From positions 53,809,208-53,873,207 of the forward strand of contig CM053143.1 in assembly GCA_028571685.1 (NCBI GenBank): a stretch of DNA of 64,000 nt, given 5' to 3'. This document shows, one piece after another, positions 1 to 12,809 of the stretch (positions are counted from its first letter, which is position 1; every line of letters begins with the position of its first letter). The DNA comes from Heterohyrax brucei (lineage: Eukaryota; Chordata; Mammalia; Hyracoidea; Procaviidae). Position numbers and translations under genes: made by a program. The notes beneath the pieces were generated by a model. That model was not told the DNA's origin. It saw only the letters and a program-made list of their open reading frames with translations, and did no database searches.

Positions 1-106
1 CAGCTACATCTAGACCTGTCATAGTTGGAGTGTGCCACACCCTCTGAGTATACACCATTCCCTTGGTAGAGTCCATACTCATCAGGTGACTGAGCAAGTT
101 AGAGTA

Positions 107-3100
107 TGTTGTTGTTAGGTACTGTTGAGGCAGTTCCAACTCACAGCAACCCTGTATAAAAACAGAATGTAACATTGCCCAGATCTGGGCCGTGCTCACA
201 ATTGTTATGCTTGAGCCCATTGTTGCAAACACTGTCTCAGTCCATCTTGTTGAGGATCTTCCTCTTCCATTATCCTCTGCTTTACAAGCATGACGCCCTT
301 CTCCAGAGACTGATCCCTCCCAACAACATGTCCAAAGTGTGTAAGATGTGATTTCACCATCCTTGCTTCTAAGGAGCACTCTAGTTGTACTTCCTCCAAG
401 ACAGATCTGTTTGTTGTTTTGGCAGTTCATGGTATATTCAATATTCTTCTCCAACACTACAATTCTAAGACATCATTTTTTTTCGGTTTTCCTTATTCAT
501 TGTTCAACTTTCTCATGTATATGATGCACTTGAAAACACTATGGCTTAGGTAAGGCACACCTTAGTCTTCAAGACAAGCAGCAGTATCCCAAAGCAATGC
601 ATCTTTTGATGTCTTGGCTGCGGCTTACATGGGGGTTGATTATGAATCCAAGTAAAATAAAACCCTTGACAACCTGTTTTTTTTCTACATTTATCATGAT
701 GCTAATCCTGATGCTGCTTATTAGTGAAGTTGTGAGAGTTTTTATATTCTTGATATTGAGGTGTAATCCATACTGAGGGCTGTGGTAATTGATATTCATC
801 AGTAGGCGTTTCAAGACTGCTTCACTTTCAGCAAACAAGATTGTGTCATCTGCATAATGCAGGCTTTTAATGAGTCTTCCTCCAATCTTGATGCCCCATT
901 CTTCTTCATATACTCCTTGGATTATTTGCTTAGCATACAGACTGAACAGGCACAGTCAAAGGATGCAGCCATGACACATACCTTTTCTAACTTCAAACCA
1001 TACAATGACCCTTGCTCTGCTTGAGCACAGGTAAGTGTTCTGGAATTCCCTTTCTCAACAATGTTTTCCATAACTTGTTATGATTCACACAATTGAATGC
1101 CTTGGCAAAGTCAATAAAACACAAATAAACTTCTTTCTGGTATTCTCTGCTTTTAGCCAGGACCCATCTGACACTAGCAGTGATATCACTAGTTCCGTGT
1201 CCTCATTTGAATTTGACCTGAATTTCTGGCAGTTTCATGTCTATATACCGCTGCAGCCACTTTTAAATCATCTTCAGCAAAATTTTACTTGTATATGATA
1301 TCAGTCATATTGTGCAGTAATTTCCACATTTTGCTGGATTACCTTTCTTGGAAATAGGTATAACTGTGGATCTCTTCCACTCAGTTGCCCATGTAGATGT
1401 CTTCTAAATTTCTTGGCATAGATGAGTGAGTACTTCCAGCACTGCATACATTTATTGAAACATCTCAACTGATACTCCATCAATTCCTAGAGGCTTACTT
1501 TTTATGAATACCTTCAGTGGAGCTTCAACTTCTTCCTTCAGTACCATCAGTTCCTTATCATCTCCTATCTCTTGAAATGGTTGAACATCAACAAATTCTT
1601 ATTGGTACAATAACTCTGTGTATTTCTTCCACCTTTGATGTTTTCTGAGTTGTTGAATATTTTTCCTGTAAAATCCTTCAGTATCGCAACTCAAGCCTTG
1701 AAATTTTTCCTCAGTTCTTTCAACTTGAGAAATGCAGAGCATGTCCTTATCTTTTGGTTTTCTATTTCCAGCTCTTTGCACATGTCACTATAATACTTTG
1801 TCTTTTTGAGCTTCTCTATAAAACGTTCTGTTTAGTTCTTATACTTAATCATTTCTTCCTTCTGCTTTAGCTAATTGATGTTCAAAAACAAGTTTCAGAA
1901 TCTCTTCTTACACACAATTTGGTTATTTCTTTCCCTCCTTTACTTTTAGTGACCTTGGGCTTTCTTCATGTATGATGTCCTTGATGTCATTCCACAACTC
2001 ATCTGATCTTCCGTCGTTAGTGTTCAGTGCAGCAAATATGTTCTTGAGATGGTGTCTAAACTCATGTGGCATACGTTCAGTGTCTTACTTTGGCTCTCAT
2101 GGACTTTTCTTAATTTTCTTCAATTTCAGTTTGAACTTGCATATAAGGAGTTGATTGTCTATGCTGCAGCTGGTACCTGGCATTGTTTTGACTGATGATA
2201 CTAAGGATTTTTATTATCTTTATTCCACAGATGTAGTCAATTTGATTCCTTTGTTTTCCATCTGGTGAGAACCATGTGTATAGTCACCATTTGCAGTGGT
2301 GAGAAGTCACCGGTCTGTCAAAATTCTATCCTGTGCTGTCTGGCATTGTTTCTGTCACCAAGTCCTTATTTTTCGGCTAACGATCCTTCTTTGTTTCCAA
2401 TTTTTGTATTCCAATCACCAGTAATTATCAACACATGTTGATTAATTTCAGACTGCAGAAGCTGGTAGAAATCTTCAATTTCTTCATCTTTGGCCTTAGT
2501 GTTTGTACATAAATTTGAATAATTGTTCTATTCACTAGTCTTCCCTGTAGGCTTATGGATACTACCCTATCATTGACAGTACTGTACATCAGGATAGATC
2601 TTGGAATGTTCTTTTTTAAGATGAATGCAATGTCAATTCTCTTCAAGTTGTCATTCCTGGTATAGCTGACCATACGATTGTCTGAATCAAAATGGCCAGT
2701 ACCAGTCCATTTCAGCTTACTACTGCCTATATTGATGTTTAAGTGTTTGGCTTCATTTTTGATGAATTCTATTTCTCCTAGATTTATATTTTGTACATTC
2801 CATCTTTCAATTATTTATGGAAGTTTGCATCTATTTCTCATTTTGAGTCATATCACACCAGCAAATGAATGTCTCAAAACCTTGACTCTGTCCATTTCTT
2901 TAAGGTTAACTCTGCTTTAAGGAAGTAGCTCTTCCCTAGTCATCTTCTGAGTGGCTTCCAACCTGGAGGGGCTCATCTTCTGACACTGTATCCACTGGTA
3001 TTCGCAAGGGCTTCTCTTGCTAACTCTTTCCAGAAGTAGACTGCCTGGTCCTTCTTCCTAGTCTGTCTTAGTCTGTAAGCTGAGCTGAAACCAGTCCACT

Positions 3101-3195
3101 GGAGTGACCCTGCTTATACCAGAATACTGGTAGTATAGCTTCCAGCATATCAGTAATATGCAAACCTCCGCACTATGACAGATTGACAGACATGT
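107..3195 (-). mobile_element. RTE-clade (BovB-like) LINE, near full length, antisense
   Basis: Read on the minus strand this starts with the 5' UTR end near 3,190, runs through an apurinic-endonuclease-like region (about 2,900-1,950) and a reverse-transcriptase region (about 1,600-800), and finishes with a 3' tail that appears on the plus strand as TGTTGTTGTTAGGTACTG at 107. The codons for a Y-A-D-D box lie on the minus strand near 838-863. Both length (about 3.1 kb) and order of parts match an autonomous RTE element. The frame is broken many times, so it is an old, dead copy. Related pieces elsewhere in the window confirm the family. RTE elements are the likely partners of AfroSINEs, whose 3' ends resemble this tail. 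Confidence 0.88.
2428..2673 (-). pseudogene. RTE endonuclease-domain fragment (decayed)
   Basis: An open stretch of 81 codons belongs to the N-terminal apurinic/apyrimidinic endonuclease-like domain of the RTE polyprotein. It begins MVSYTRNDNLKRIDIAF and contains a segment GRLVNRTIIQIY. The second RTE copy at 60,522-60,788 has the corresponding segment with an IQIY motif, which supports the assignment. In a living element this domain would nick target DNA to prime reverse transcription. The frame ends in stops on both sides and the rest of the protein lies in other frames, so this is a relic without function. The likely reverse-transcriptase part lies downstream on the same strand, around 800-1,600. 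Confidence 0.7.
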
Positions 3196-3227
3196 AGGGG
3201 AGTTGGGATAATAAAGTATTTGAATTT

Positions 3228-3420
3228 GCAGTTAAGTTGATGTCAACTTATTGCAATCATGTGTGTGTGTCAGAGTAGAACTGTGCTCCATAGATTTTTG
3301 TTAATGCCTAAATTTTCAGAAGTTTGAGTCCACCTAGGTATCTGTAGGTAGACTCAAGATCTCCCTTTCAGTTAGCAGTCTAGCAGATATTAGCCAAGTG
3401 CATTACCCAGGAAGTCTGTA
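3228..3420 (-). mobile_element. AfroSINE-type SINE, antisense
   Basis: The antisense SINE pattern is visible: AAGTTGATGTCAACT near 3,234 (decayed GTCGAGTCGATTCCGACT), then CAGAGTAGAACTGTGCTCC, and near 3,378 a GTTAGCAGTCTAGCAG segment, ending at TACCCAGG (the complement of the promoter-like head). Many CpG sites have decayed, so the copy is old. Confidence 0.75.
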
Positions 3421-3648
3421 AAGCATACAGGGTAGCCTTTGCATCTCATTGCAGGATTCTCTGATATTCACTACATGCATTAGAACTCCCTCCCAGGTTT
3501 GCTAAGTCTTCACTGGTTTTGCATCAGTTGAAAATTTTCAGTCCTATTTCTCCACATGTATTCACTCTTAGTGATATAATAATTACCTTATACCCGAACT
3601 CCATCATCATGCCTGTCTGGATAACCTATCATTAACAATCCCGAAGCT

Positions 3649-3650
<2 letters not shown>

Positions 3651-3685
<35 letters not shown>
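3651..3685. repeat. (AC)n microsatellite
   Basis: About 17 uninterrupted AC dinucleotides. No gene lies within a few hundred bases. The flanking stretches 3,421-3,650 and 3,686-3,779 show nothing recognisable. Confidence 0.95.
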
Positions 3686-3687
<2 letters not shown>

Positions 3688-3779
3688 TGTACATATACAA
3701 ATTTAGTATTTATTGTGCTTTAAGTGGAAGTCTACAATTCAAGTCACTTTGCCATATAAAATCATTCATGTGTACCACT

Positions 3780-4130
3780 ATGAATGTCATGAATGTAATT
3801 AAAATGTCTTCCTTTCAATATTTCCTTTATCCTCAGGTAAAGAAAAAAGTCATTGGGAGCCAGATCAGGTAAGTAGTGAGGGTGTTCCCATACAGTTTTT
3901 TTTGTTTATTGGCTAAAAACTAGCTCACAGACATCTATACAATTGAGTTCACGAACTTGCCACTGTGCCACGATGTGCAATGGTTATTCCAGAAAGCATT
4001 CTAAAATTGCCCTGAAGGGTGCACTAGGCACTGGAATTGGTGCATAACTTCCCAAGGACAGTACTTTGAAGATGACTATAATGATATTCAGCAGTGAGGT
4101 ATGTAGCACTTAGAACAATTATGTTCACAC
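3780..4130. mobile_element. Non-autonomous mariner-derived element, partial copy
   Basis: The left half (3,780-3,940) matches the mariner at 16,158-16,300 (AAAATGTCTTCC, then GTAAAGAAAAAAGTCATTG). The right half (about 3,980-4,130) is the inverted complement of the mariner terminus: GAAGGGTGCACTAGGCACTGG, then GATATTCAGCAGTGAGGTATG. The same fold-back layout is complete at 56,219-56,765. The left outer arm is missing here. No coding capacity. Confidence 0.7.
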
Positions 4131-4141
4131 ATTTAATTGCT

Positions 4142-4455
4142 GTATTTCACATATATTTGTCCTTTTACAACTAATTTCACCCAGCATAATGTCTTCTAGA
4201 TAATTGCATGTTATCAGAGGTTTCCAAGATCATTGTTTTCCTTTATCATTGCAAAATAGTCTATTGTGTGAATATACCATAGTTTGTTTATCCACTCATC
4301 TGTTGATAGATACTTAGGTTGATTCTATCTTATTACTATTGAGGACAGTGTTGCAGTAATCATTAGTATTCAAGTATCTGTTCATGTAACAGAGCTTATT
4401 TTTCTCTAGAATACATCCCAAGCACTGGGATTGCTGGACTGAGTCATAATATTTT
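4142..4455 (-). mobile_element. Old L1 ORF2 3' end, antisense fragment
   Basis: The plus strand reads as the complement of the L1 ORF2 C-terminus: CATAATGTCTTCTAG, then TTTATCATTGCAAAATAG, ATATACCATAGTTTGTTTATCC and GGATTGCTGGACTGAGTCA. The better-preserved L1s at 8,700-8,960 and 45,760-46,015 carry the same order of motifs. Heavily diverged, so of an older family. Confidence 0.8.
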
Positions 4456-4571
4456 TATCTACTGCTTGAATTACTAAATAGGCTGGCTTTCCCACACTTA
4501 GTCCTACCACTCTGTTCTCCCCATCAACAAAAGAATATTCATTCAAAAGCTTATAATAATGAAATCATAAC

Positions 4572-4745
4572 AGCACACACATATATAGCACTTAAAATAT
4601 GACAATTATTGTCTAGTATCATTTATATTAACATTGCATCCTAAAAGCTATCCTATAAATTCAATACTGTTATCACGTCCACTTTGTGAAGAAAGAAATT
4701 AAAATAGAGAGGAACTTCTTCAAGCTAGTATGTAGGAGAGACAAA
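4572..4745 (+). repeat. Probable MIR-type SINE remnant
   Basis: The string of landmarks fits an ancient MIR-class element: TATAGCACTTAAAATATGACA, then ATTTATATTAACATTGCATCC, then GAAGAAAGAAATTAAAATAGAG. Divergence is high and I cannot align it formally. The rest of 4,456-5,167 shows nothing else. Confidence 0.55.
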
Positions 4746-5167
4746 TATTTGAAAGTGAATTGGCAGTCTTTAGAGTACTTAATTCCTATGTTACTTAAAG
4801 TTGAAAAAAACAATGTCATAAAATGTCCTACGAGAGCTTACATGATGGGAACTTACAACCCACCATTGTGTGGTGTATTGGGATAATTGAGGCTGTCACT
4901 ATTGTTGGCTTAGAATACAGGTCTTTCATGTTTGATAAATATATTTCTGCTTTATGGCTTCTGGGATAGCACTGAATATCTTGTCCCCTCTTTCACCTCA
5001 TTGCTTTTGTCTCCGTGGACTTATAACTTTAAAAAGTATTTTATTTTTCACTTATTAGGGTATCAGAAAAAAAATGGCAAAAAAGACATATGTTCATTCT
5101 AGTATCTTTTCTCACAAGTCTATCAGCATTATTTCTCAGATGGCAAGCAGTCTGGTGAAAGATATAA

Positions 5168-5392
5168 AGTCAAGGTGACATCCTAACTCTTGAATCATTT
5201 AACGCGGTCTTTATAGCAGATTTTCCCGGTGCAATGCATCTTTTGATTTCTTGACTGCTGCTTCCATGGGATTTGATTGTGAACCCAAGTAAAGTGAAAT
5301 CTTTGACAACCTCAATTTTTTCTCCATTTACGACAATGTTGCTTACTGGTACAATTGGGAGGATTTTTGTTTTCAGTGTGTCTGTTAAGTTG
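5168..5392 (-). mobile_element. RTE fragment, antisense
   Basis: Matches the part of the antisense RTE at about 570-745: CAATGCATCTTTTGAT, then TTCCATGGGATTTGATTGTG, then TGACAACCTCAATTTTTTCTCC. It abuts the 5' end of a sense RTE, so two RTE pieces meet in opposite orientation. Confidence 0.8.
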
Positions 5393-7666
5393 TTCTAATA
5401 TGAGGGCTCTGTATTAATACGATACTGGAAGTTATGCCACTTCTATTCAAATACAAGTAGGGCCATCCTTGGTAGACAGGTTTCAGCTGGACTTCCAGAC
5501 TAAGACAGATTAGAAAGAGAGGCCTAGTAACCAAATTCTAGAAACAACTAGCCAGTGAAAATCATATGAATAGCAATGGGACATTGTTTAATAGTAGTGC
5601 TGAAAGACTTCCTCTCAAGTTGGAGGGAAATCCAAGTGCCAATAAAGGAGAGCTGCCTTCTTAAAGTAGAGTTGACTTTAATGATATGGATGGAGTCAAG
5701 CTTTGCTGATGTGTTAGGACTGAAACTGAAAAGAAACAAATGAAAATACCCATTAATAATTGGAACATGAAATGAATGAAGTGTGAATCTACAGTAACTG
5801 AAAATTGTCAAAAAAAGAAATGGAACATGTAAACACTGATATCCTAGACATTAGTGAGTTGAAATGGACTGTTATTGGCCATTTTGAATCAGACAATTAT
5901 ATGATCTATTCTGCTGGGAATGACAACTTGAAAAGGAAGGCATTGGATTCATTGTGAAAAAGAATATTTCAGTATCCTGAATTACAAAACAGACCATGGT
6001 AGAATAACACCCACAGACCTACGAGGAAGATGAACTAATATGACTATTATTCAGACTTATGTACCAAACACTGAGGACAAATACCAAGAAACTGAAATTT
6101 GTTGCCAACTTCTGCAGTCTGAAATTGATCAAATGTACAATCAGAATGCACTGATAATTATTGGTGATTGGAATGCATAAGTTGGAAACAGAGAAGAAGG
6201 ATTATTAGTTAAAAGATATGTCCTTGGTGATAGAAATGATGCTGAAGATCACATGATAGAATTTTACAAGACCAACAACTTCTTGGTTTTTATCAATATA
6301 AACAGTGACTATACATGACGAACTTTCTGGATGGAATATATCAGAATCACATCAACTACTTCAGGGGAAAGAGAAAATGGAGAAGCTCAATGCTGACTGT
6401 TAGAACAAGGCCAGCAGCTGACTGTGGAATATACCATCAATTGCTTGTAGGCAAGTTCAAGTCGCAGATGAAGAAAATTGGAGCAAGTCCATGATAACCA
6501 AAGTACAACTTTGAGTATGTGCCACGTGAATTTAGAGACCAACTCAAGAAGAAATTTGATGTTCTGAACTCTAATACCTGAAGATTAGATGAGTTGTGGT
6601 ATGATATCAAGGATATCAAATATGAAAAAAAAAGAGACCATTAACAAGGCAGAAGACACCAAAATGGATATCAGAAGACACTCTGAGACTCGATCTTGAT
6701 TGTCAATTAGCTAAAGCAAAAGGAAGAAACAAAGAAGCAAAAGAGTTTAAAAGAAGATCTCAAAGAGAAGCTCAAGAAAACAAAGTATTATGATGATGTG
6801 TACAAAGATGTGGAGATAGAAAACCAAAAAGGGAGAACAAGCAGGATGTTTCTCAATCAGAAAGAAGTACAGAAAGAATTCAAGCCTCAAGTTGCAATGT
6901 TAAAGGATTCTACAGAGAAAATACTAAACTATTCAGACAATGTTAAAAGGAGATCGAAGGAATACACAGAATCACTGTACCAAAAATAATTGGTTCACAT
7001 TTGACTGTAGTATATAATCAGAAACTGAAGAAACAGGCTTAAGCTGCAGTGAAGGCACTGGAATAAAACAAAGGTCAAGGAGTTAATGGAATACCAACTG
7101 AAGTGTTTCAACAGATGGATACAGTATTGGAAGTGATGACTCACTTATGCTAAGAAATTTTGAAAATACCTACCTGGTAAACCAACAAGAAGAGATCCAT
7201 ATTCTTGGCTTTTCCAAAACAAAGAGTGGTCCAACCAAGTACAGCAATTACTGAACAGTATCATTAATATCACACACAAGTAAAATTTTCCTGAAGATCT
7301 TTCTAAAGCATCTGTTGCAGTACCTCTAGGACAAGGAGCTGCCAGGAATTCAGGCAGCATTTAGAAGAGATAGTGGAATGAGAGATATCTTTACTGATGT
7401 TAGATTTATCCTAGCTGAAACCAGACAATAACAGAGGATGCATACCTGTGTTTTGTTGACTAGGCAAAAGCATTGAACGATGTGAATCAGCAAATGATGG
7501 GTAACATTGGGAAGAATGAGAGTTCAAGAACACTTAACTGTGCTTTTGAGGAACCTGTATATAGATTAAGAGGCAGTCATTTGAACACAATAGGGGATAC
7601 TACGTGGTTGAAATCAAGAAAGATGTGCCTCAGGTTTGTGTCCTTCCATCATGTTTATTCAATCTT
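5393..7666 (+). mobile_element. RTE-clade LINE, 5' part, split by an L1
   Basis: Sense RTE. The 5' UTR begins around 5,400 (GATACTGGAAGTTATGCC, then GACTAAGACAGATTAG). The endonuclease region runs from 5,820 to 6,650, and the reverse-transcriptase region starts near 7,050. At 7,652-7,666 the sequence TGTTTATTCAATCTT is followed at once by the poly-T tail of an antisense L1. The remaining 3' part of this RTE resumes at 14,763. All reading frames are interrupted by stops and frameshifts. The L1 therefore inserted after the RTE was already in place. Confidence 0.88.
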
Positions 7667-8699
7667 TTTTTTTTTAATTTAATATAACTAAGTGAAAATG
7701 TACATTCCCGTATAAATTTACATACCCACCTACACGCAGCTTCCACTGCTCTCCCTGCCCGGTGACAGCACACTATACCTCTCTGCTCCATACATGTCTC
7801 GTTCTCCCAACAGTCTCTTTTTTCCCTCCTCTCCACCCACTCTCCTTCCTCCAGTCAGAGGTCAGAAGGATGACATCCTATAGATGTATAGAACCATAAA
7901 GTGCATCCAATATATGATCACTGCATCACCAAGTCCAATCCATTCCAGTCCGAAGCGTGGGCCTTCGTTATGATTTACAGTCAAGGGCAGCATCAAGGTG
8001 AGGGGCCATGCTCCCAGGGGAACCCCAAAACCACTGGACCATCAATTGAGGTCTTTTAGTGGGGATCTCAGGGTGCACCCCTTTTTATTCTTCTGTTGCC
8101 AGTGAGACTCAACATAGTGAGCTCCATCGCAGCTATCACTGGTGGTGGCCTGGCACCAGCCATTTCTTCTGGTCGCAAGTCAATGTAGGCACCCACCGAT
8201 GTGGGTCTTTTTGTCTTCCGGGTTGTCTTTCCACCATGTCATTTTGGTCATCGGTGAGCATCCGTTCCTGCTGAGCTGGGACCATTTGCTGTGCCCTCGG
8301 ATGGCAGCTTGGCAGCTTTTAAGACCCCAGATGCCACTCACCAACGTGGGGTGCAGAGAGCCCTCTTAGCAAAACTCTAGTTGTGCCTCGATTTCGCCTA
8401 AGAGCATGGTCCCCCGCCGCCTGCACCAGCTACTCTATCCTTGCAATATTGGGTTAAGATGAAAGGAGTACTCCTTATGTTTCAGTCCACTTAATACTGT
8501 TCTTGTTTCTAATGTGTGCTATCGCTGCTTTCACCCAACCAGATACCTAGCAACTATCTAATCTAAACCCTACCCTCGCTCCCCTCCCTTGCAGCTGTCA
8601 AAGAGTCTTTTCTTCGGTACCCAAGTCTGTATTTGAAATCTTATCGTAGAGGTCTTATACAATATTTGTCCTTTTGTCGCTGACTACTTTCACTCAACA

Positions 8700-11600
8700 T
8701 AATGTCTTACAGTTGAAACCAGGTCGTGAGATGTTTCCTGAAGTCATCGTTGTTCTTTATCATTGCGTAGTGCTCATTGAGAATATGTACCATAGTTTAC
8801 CTATCCGTTCTGTTTTTGGGCATCTGGGTTGATTCCATCTTTTTGCTATCCTGGACTGTGCTGCGATAAACACTCTGGTGCATGCGTCCATTGGTGTGAA
8901 AGGCCTTGATTCTGTAGGATATATTCCAAGTAGTGGAATTACTGGGTCAAATGGTATATCAATATCCATTTTTTTAAGGAAGCGCCAGATTGCCTTCCAA
9001 AGAAGCTGGACCATTTTGCTACCCCACCAACAGTGTAGGAGGGTTCCACTTTCTCCACAACCTCTCCAGCATTTGTTGTTTTGTGTTTCTTGGATCATGG
9101 CCAACCTTGTTGGGGTGAGATAGTATCTCATTGTTGTCTTGATTTGAATCTGTTTAATAACTAAAGATCGTGAACATGTCCGCATGTGTTTTTTGGCTGC
9201 CTGGATCGCTTCTTTAGTGAAATGTCTGTCCATCTCCTTTGTCCATCGCTTAATTGGATGGTTTATATTTTTCTTGTTGATATTTTGTAGTATCTTATAG
9301 ATTATGGAGATCAGGCGTCGGTCTGACATAGAGTTGCCAAATATTTTTTCCCGTTCTGTAGGTGTTCTTTTAATTCTATTAATAAAGTCTTTGGATGAGC
9401 AAAAGTGTTTAATTCTTAATAGATCCCATTTATCTATTTTCTCTTCTGATGATTGTGGATTGTTTGACAGATTTTGGAGTCTGTCCACATTGTGTATTAA
9501 AAATTCCATTGTTGTTCCTACTGTTTCTTGGATGAGCTTTATCGTTTTAGGTTTGATATTTAGGTCTTTTATCCAGTTGGAGTTGGTTTTTGTATAAGGT
9601 GTAAGATATGGATCTTGATTCAGTTTATTGCAGATGGATAAACAATTTTGCCAGCACCATTTGTTGAAGAGACGGTTTTTACCCCAGTTTAATGTCTTAG
9701 GGCCTTTGTTGAATATCAACTGTTCGTAGGCAGATGGTGTCGTCTCTGGCATCTCAGTTCTGTTCCACTGATCGATCTGTCTGTTCTTATACCAGTACGA
9801 GGCTGTTCTGACCACTGTGGCAGTGTAATATGTTCTCAGGTCAGGTAATGAGAGGCCTCCTAGTGTGTTATTCTTCTTTAGTAGTACCTTGCATAACCGG
9901 GGCTTCTTCCCTTTCCAAACAAAATGGGTGATTTGTTTCTCCATCTCGTTAAAAAAAAGTCACTGGAACTTGTATTGGGATTGCATTATATAAATACATT
10001 GCTTTGGGTAAAATAGACATTTTCACAATGTTAAGTCTTCCTATCCATGAGCAGGGTAGGTTTTTCCATTTACCTAAGTCTCTCTTAGTTTCTTGTAGTA
10101 AGGGCTTGTAGTTCTCTTCGTAAAGTTCTGTTATTTCTCTGCTTAGATTAATTTCTAGGTACTTTATCTCCTTAGGGGCTATTGTAAATGGTATTGATTT
10201 GATAATTTCTTCCTTAACAGTCTCGTTGTTGGTATAAAGGAATCCTACTGATTTACTTATGTTTATCTTGTATCCTGAGACTTTGCTGAACTCTTCTATC
10301 AGTTTGAGTAGTTTACTTATAAATTCCTTGGGGTTCTCTGCATATACAATCATATCATCTGCAAACAGGGAGATTTTAACTTCCTCTTTGCCAATGCAGA
10401 TGTCCTTTATGTCTTGGTTTTGTCTAATTGCTCTAGCTAAAACTTCTAGCACAATGTTGAATAGAAGAGGTGAGAGTGGGCATCCTTGTCTAGTTCCTAA
10501 TCTCAAGGGAAAGTCTTTCAGTCTCTCTCCATTCAGGATGATGTGGGCAATTGGCTTTGTATAAATGGCCCTTATTGTGTTGAGGAATTTGCTGTCTGTG
10601 CCCATTTTGCTAAGAGTTTTTAGCATGAATGGGTGTTGGACTTTATCAAATGCCTTTTCTGTATCAACGGAGCAAAACAAGTGGTCTTTGTCTTTTGTTT
10701 TATTTATGTGGTTAATCACATTAATTGTTTTCCTGAACCAGCCTTGCATACCTGGTTTGAATCCCACTGGGTCATGATGGATTATTTTCTTGATATGTTG
10801 TTGTATTCTATTGGCAAGAATTTTGTTGAAGATTTTTACATCCAGATTCATGAGTGATATCGGTCTGTAGTTGCCTTTCTTTGTTGGGTCTTTCCCTGGC
10901 TTAGATATCAGGGTTATGCTGGCTTCATAGAATGAGTTTGGGAGTACTCCATCCTTTTCTATACTGTGAAATAGTTTCAGTAGTACCGGAGATAACTCTT
11001 CTCTAAATGCTTGGTAGAATTCTGCTGTGAAGCCATCTGGACCCGGACCTTTCTTGTTTGGCAGTGTTTTCATGATCTTTTCAATCTCTTCCTTTGTAAT
11101 GGATTTATTAAGTTGTTCTGCTTCACATTGTGATAATTTGGGTAGGTGGTATAAGTCAAGGAATTCGTCCTTTTTATTTCTGTTGCATCTGTGGTGACAA
11201 CCCCCCCCCCTCTCATTTCTAATTTGGGTTCTTTGTTTCCTTTCCTGCTTTTCTTTAGTAAGTTTAGCCAGTGGTTTGTCAATTTTGTTGATCTTCTCAA
11301 AAAAACAGCTTTTGGTCTTTTCAATTGTTTTTCTATTCTCTAATTCATTTAGCTCTGCTCTAATCTTTATGATCTCATTTCTTCTGGTGCCTGAGGGGTT
11401 CCTCTGTTGTTCTCTTTCTACTTCTTCAAGCTGTAGGGTTAGTTTCTTGATTTGGTTTCTTTCTTCCTTCCAGATGTGTGCATTTATGCAAATAAACAGA
11501 CCTCTGAGTACTGCTTTGGCTGTATCCTATAAGTTCTGGTAGGAAGTGTTTTCATTCTCATTGGAATCCATGAATTTCTTTAATTCATCCTTGATTTCCT

Positions 11601-12386
11601 CTATAACTCATGTTTTTTTGAGCAAGATGTTGTTCAGTTTCCAAGAGTTCCACTTTCTATCTATGATTTTTCTTCTATTGATTTCAACTTTTATGACTTT
11701 ATGATCTGAGAAAATGCTTTGCAGTAACTCAGTGGTATGGATTTTGTTGAGCATTGCATTATGGCCTATCAAATGGTCAATTCTGGAGAATGTTCCATGT
11801 GCACTGGAGAAGAAGGTGTAGTTGTCTGCTGATGGGTGGAAAGTTCTGTATCTATCAATGAGGTTTAGTTTGTTAATTGTGCAAATGAGGTCTTCTGTAT
11901 CTTTATTGACTTTTTTTCTAGATGATCTGTCTAGTATTGAGAGTGGAGTGTTGAAGTCTCTCACTATTATGATGGAGTCATCTAACTCTCTTTTGAGTGT
12001 AGTCAGCGTTTCTTCGACGTATTTAGCTGCTCTGAAATTAGGTGCATAAATATTTAATATAGTTAAGTCTTGCTTGTGTACTGAACCTTTCAGCAATAAA
12101 TAGTGTCCATCTTTGTCCACGATGGTGGATTTGAAATTAAAATTGATTTTGTCTGAGATTAGAATTGTCACCCCTGCTCTTCTTTGTTCATTGTTAGCTT
12201 GATATATATTCTTCCAACCTTTAATTTTCAGTTTGTTCCTATCTTTCAGCCTCAAGTGAGTTTCTTGTAGACAATATATGGATGGGTCATATCCTTTGAT
12301 CCAAGACGTCACTCGATCTTTACTGGAGCATTCAGTCCATTCGCATTCAATGTAATTATTGATAGGTATGTGTTCACTGCTGCCAT
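8700..12386 (-). pseudogene. L1 ORF2 (endonuclease / reverse transcriptase), broken
   Basis: ORF2 normally encodes endonuclease, reverse transcriptase and a C-terminal cysteine-rich part that together carry out target-primed reverse transcription. The endonuclease piece (12,312-11,608) has CLQETHLRLKDRNK, DFNTPLS and FSRIDHLIGHN motifs. The reverse-transcriptase piece (11,073-9,949) keeps [12 protein letters not shown] and an intact [12 protein letters not shown] catalytic box. The C-terminal piece (9,944-8,760) includes KCWRGCGESGTLLHCWWGS. Breaks seen: a small deletion near 12,310 just after the start, a deletion of about 65 bp near 11,170, a run of ten C at about 11,200, a frameshift at 9,945, and loss of frame near 8,760. 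The ATG is ATGGCAGCAGTGAACAC at 12,386. Confidence 0.9.
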
Positions 12387-12809
12387 TGTGATGTGTTTAT
12401 TTTTATGTTGATGTTTTCTCTGTTGTTCTTATTAGTCCGTTCTGGGACATTCTTTTTTGTGAGTTGATTTTTCACCTTTTTCAGAGCTGATTTTGTGGTT
12501 GTTGATGCTCCTGTGTTAAATTTCTTGAAATGATATGATATATCTTCGTTGTGCTTTACAGCTGCCCCTATGATACCCCTTAATAAACTATATATAAACC
12601 CAATTTTAATTACTACCAGTCTTGTCATCTTCCTCTCCATCTAGAAGGACTGTAACAACTGTAGTACATCCCTTTTTTTAATATGATGACACCATAGTTT
12701 TCATGATGATCACTGGATTGCTTCTTTCCTTATCAAAGCTGTGATTGGCTTTGAAGCCTTCCCTAACTGAGTAGAGTTTTGAGTAGTAAAGTCGTTCTAC
12801 AATATAAAG

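Noticed and set aside
8760..11073. Long open frames of 394 and 374 codons that could be taken for host genes
   Set aside because: They are the C-terminal and reverse-transcriptase parts of L1 ORF2 within a complete L1.
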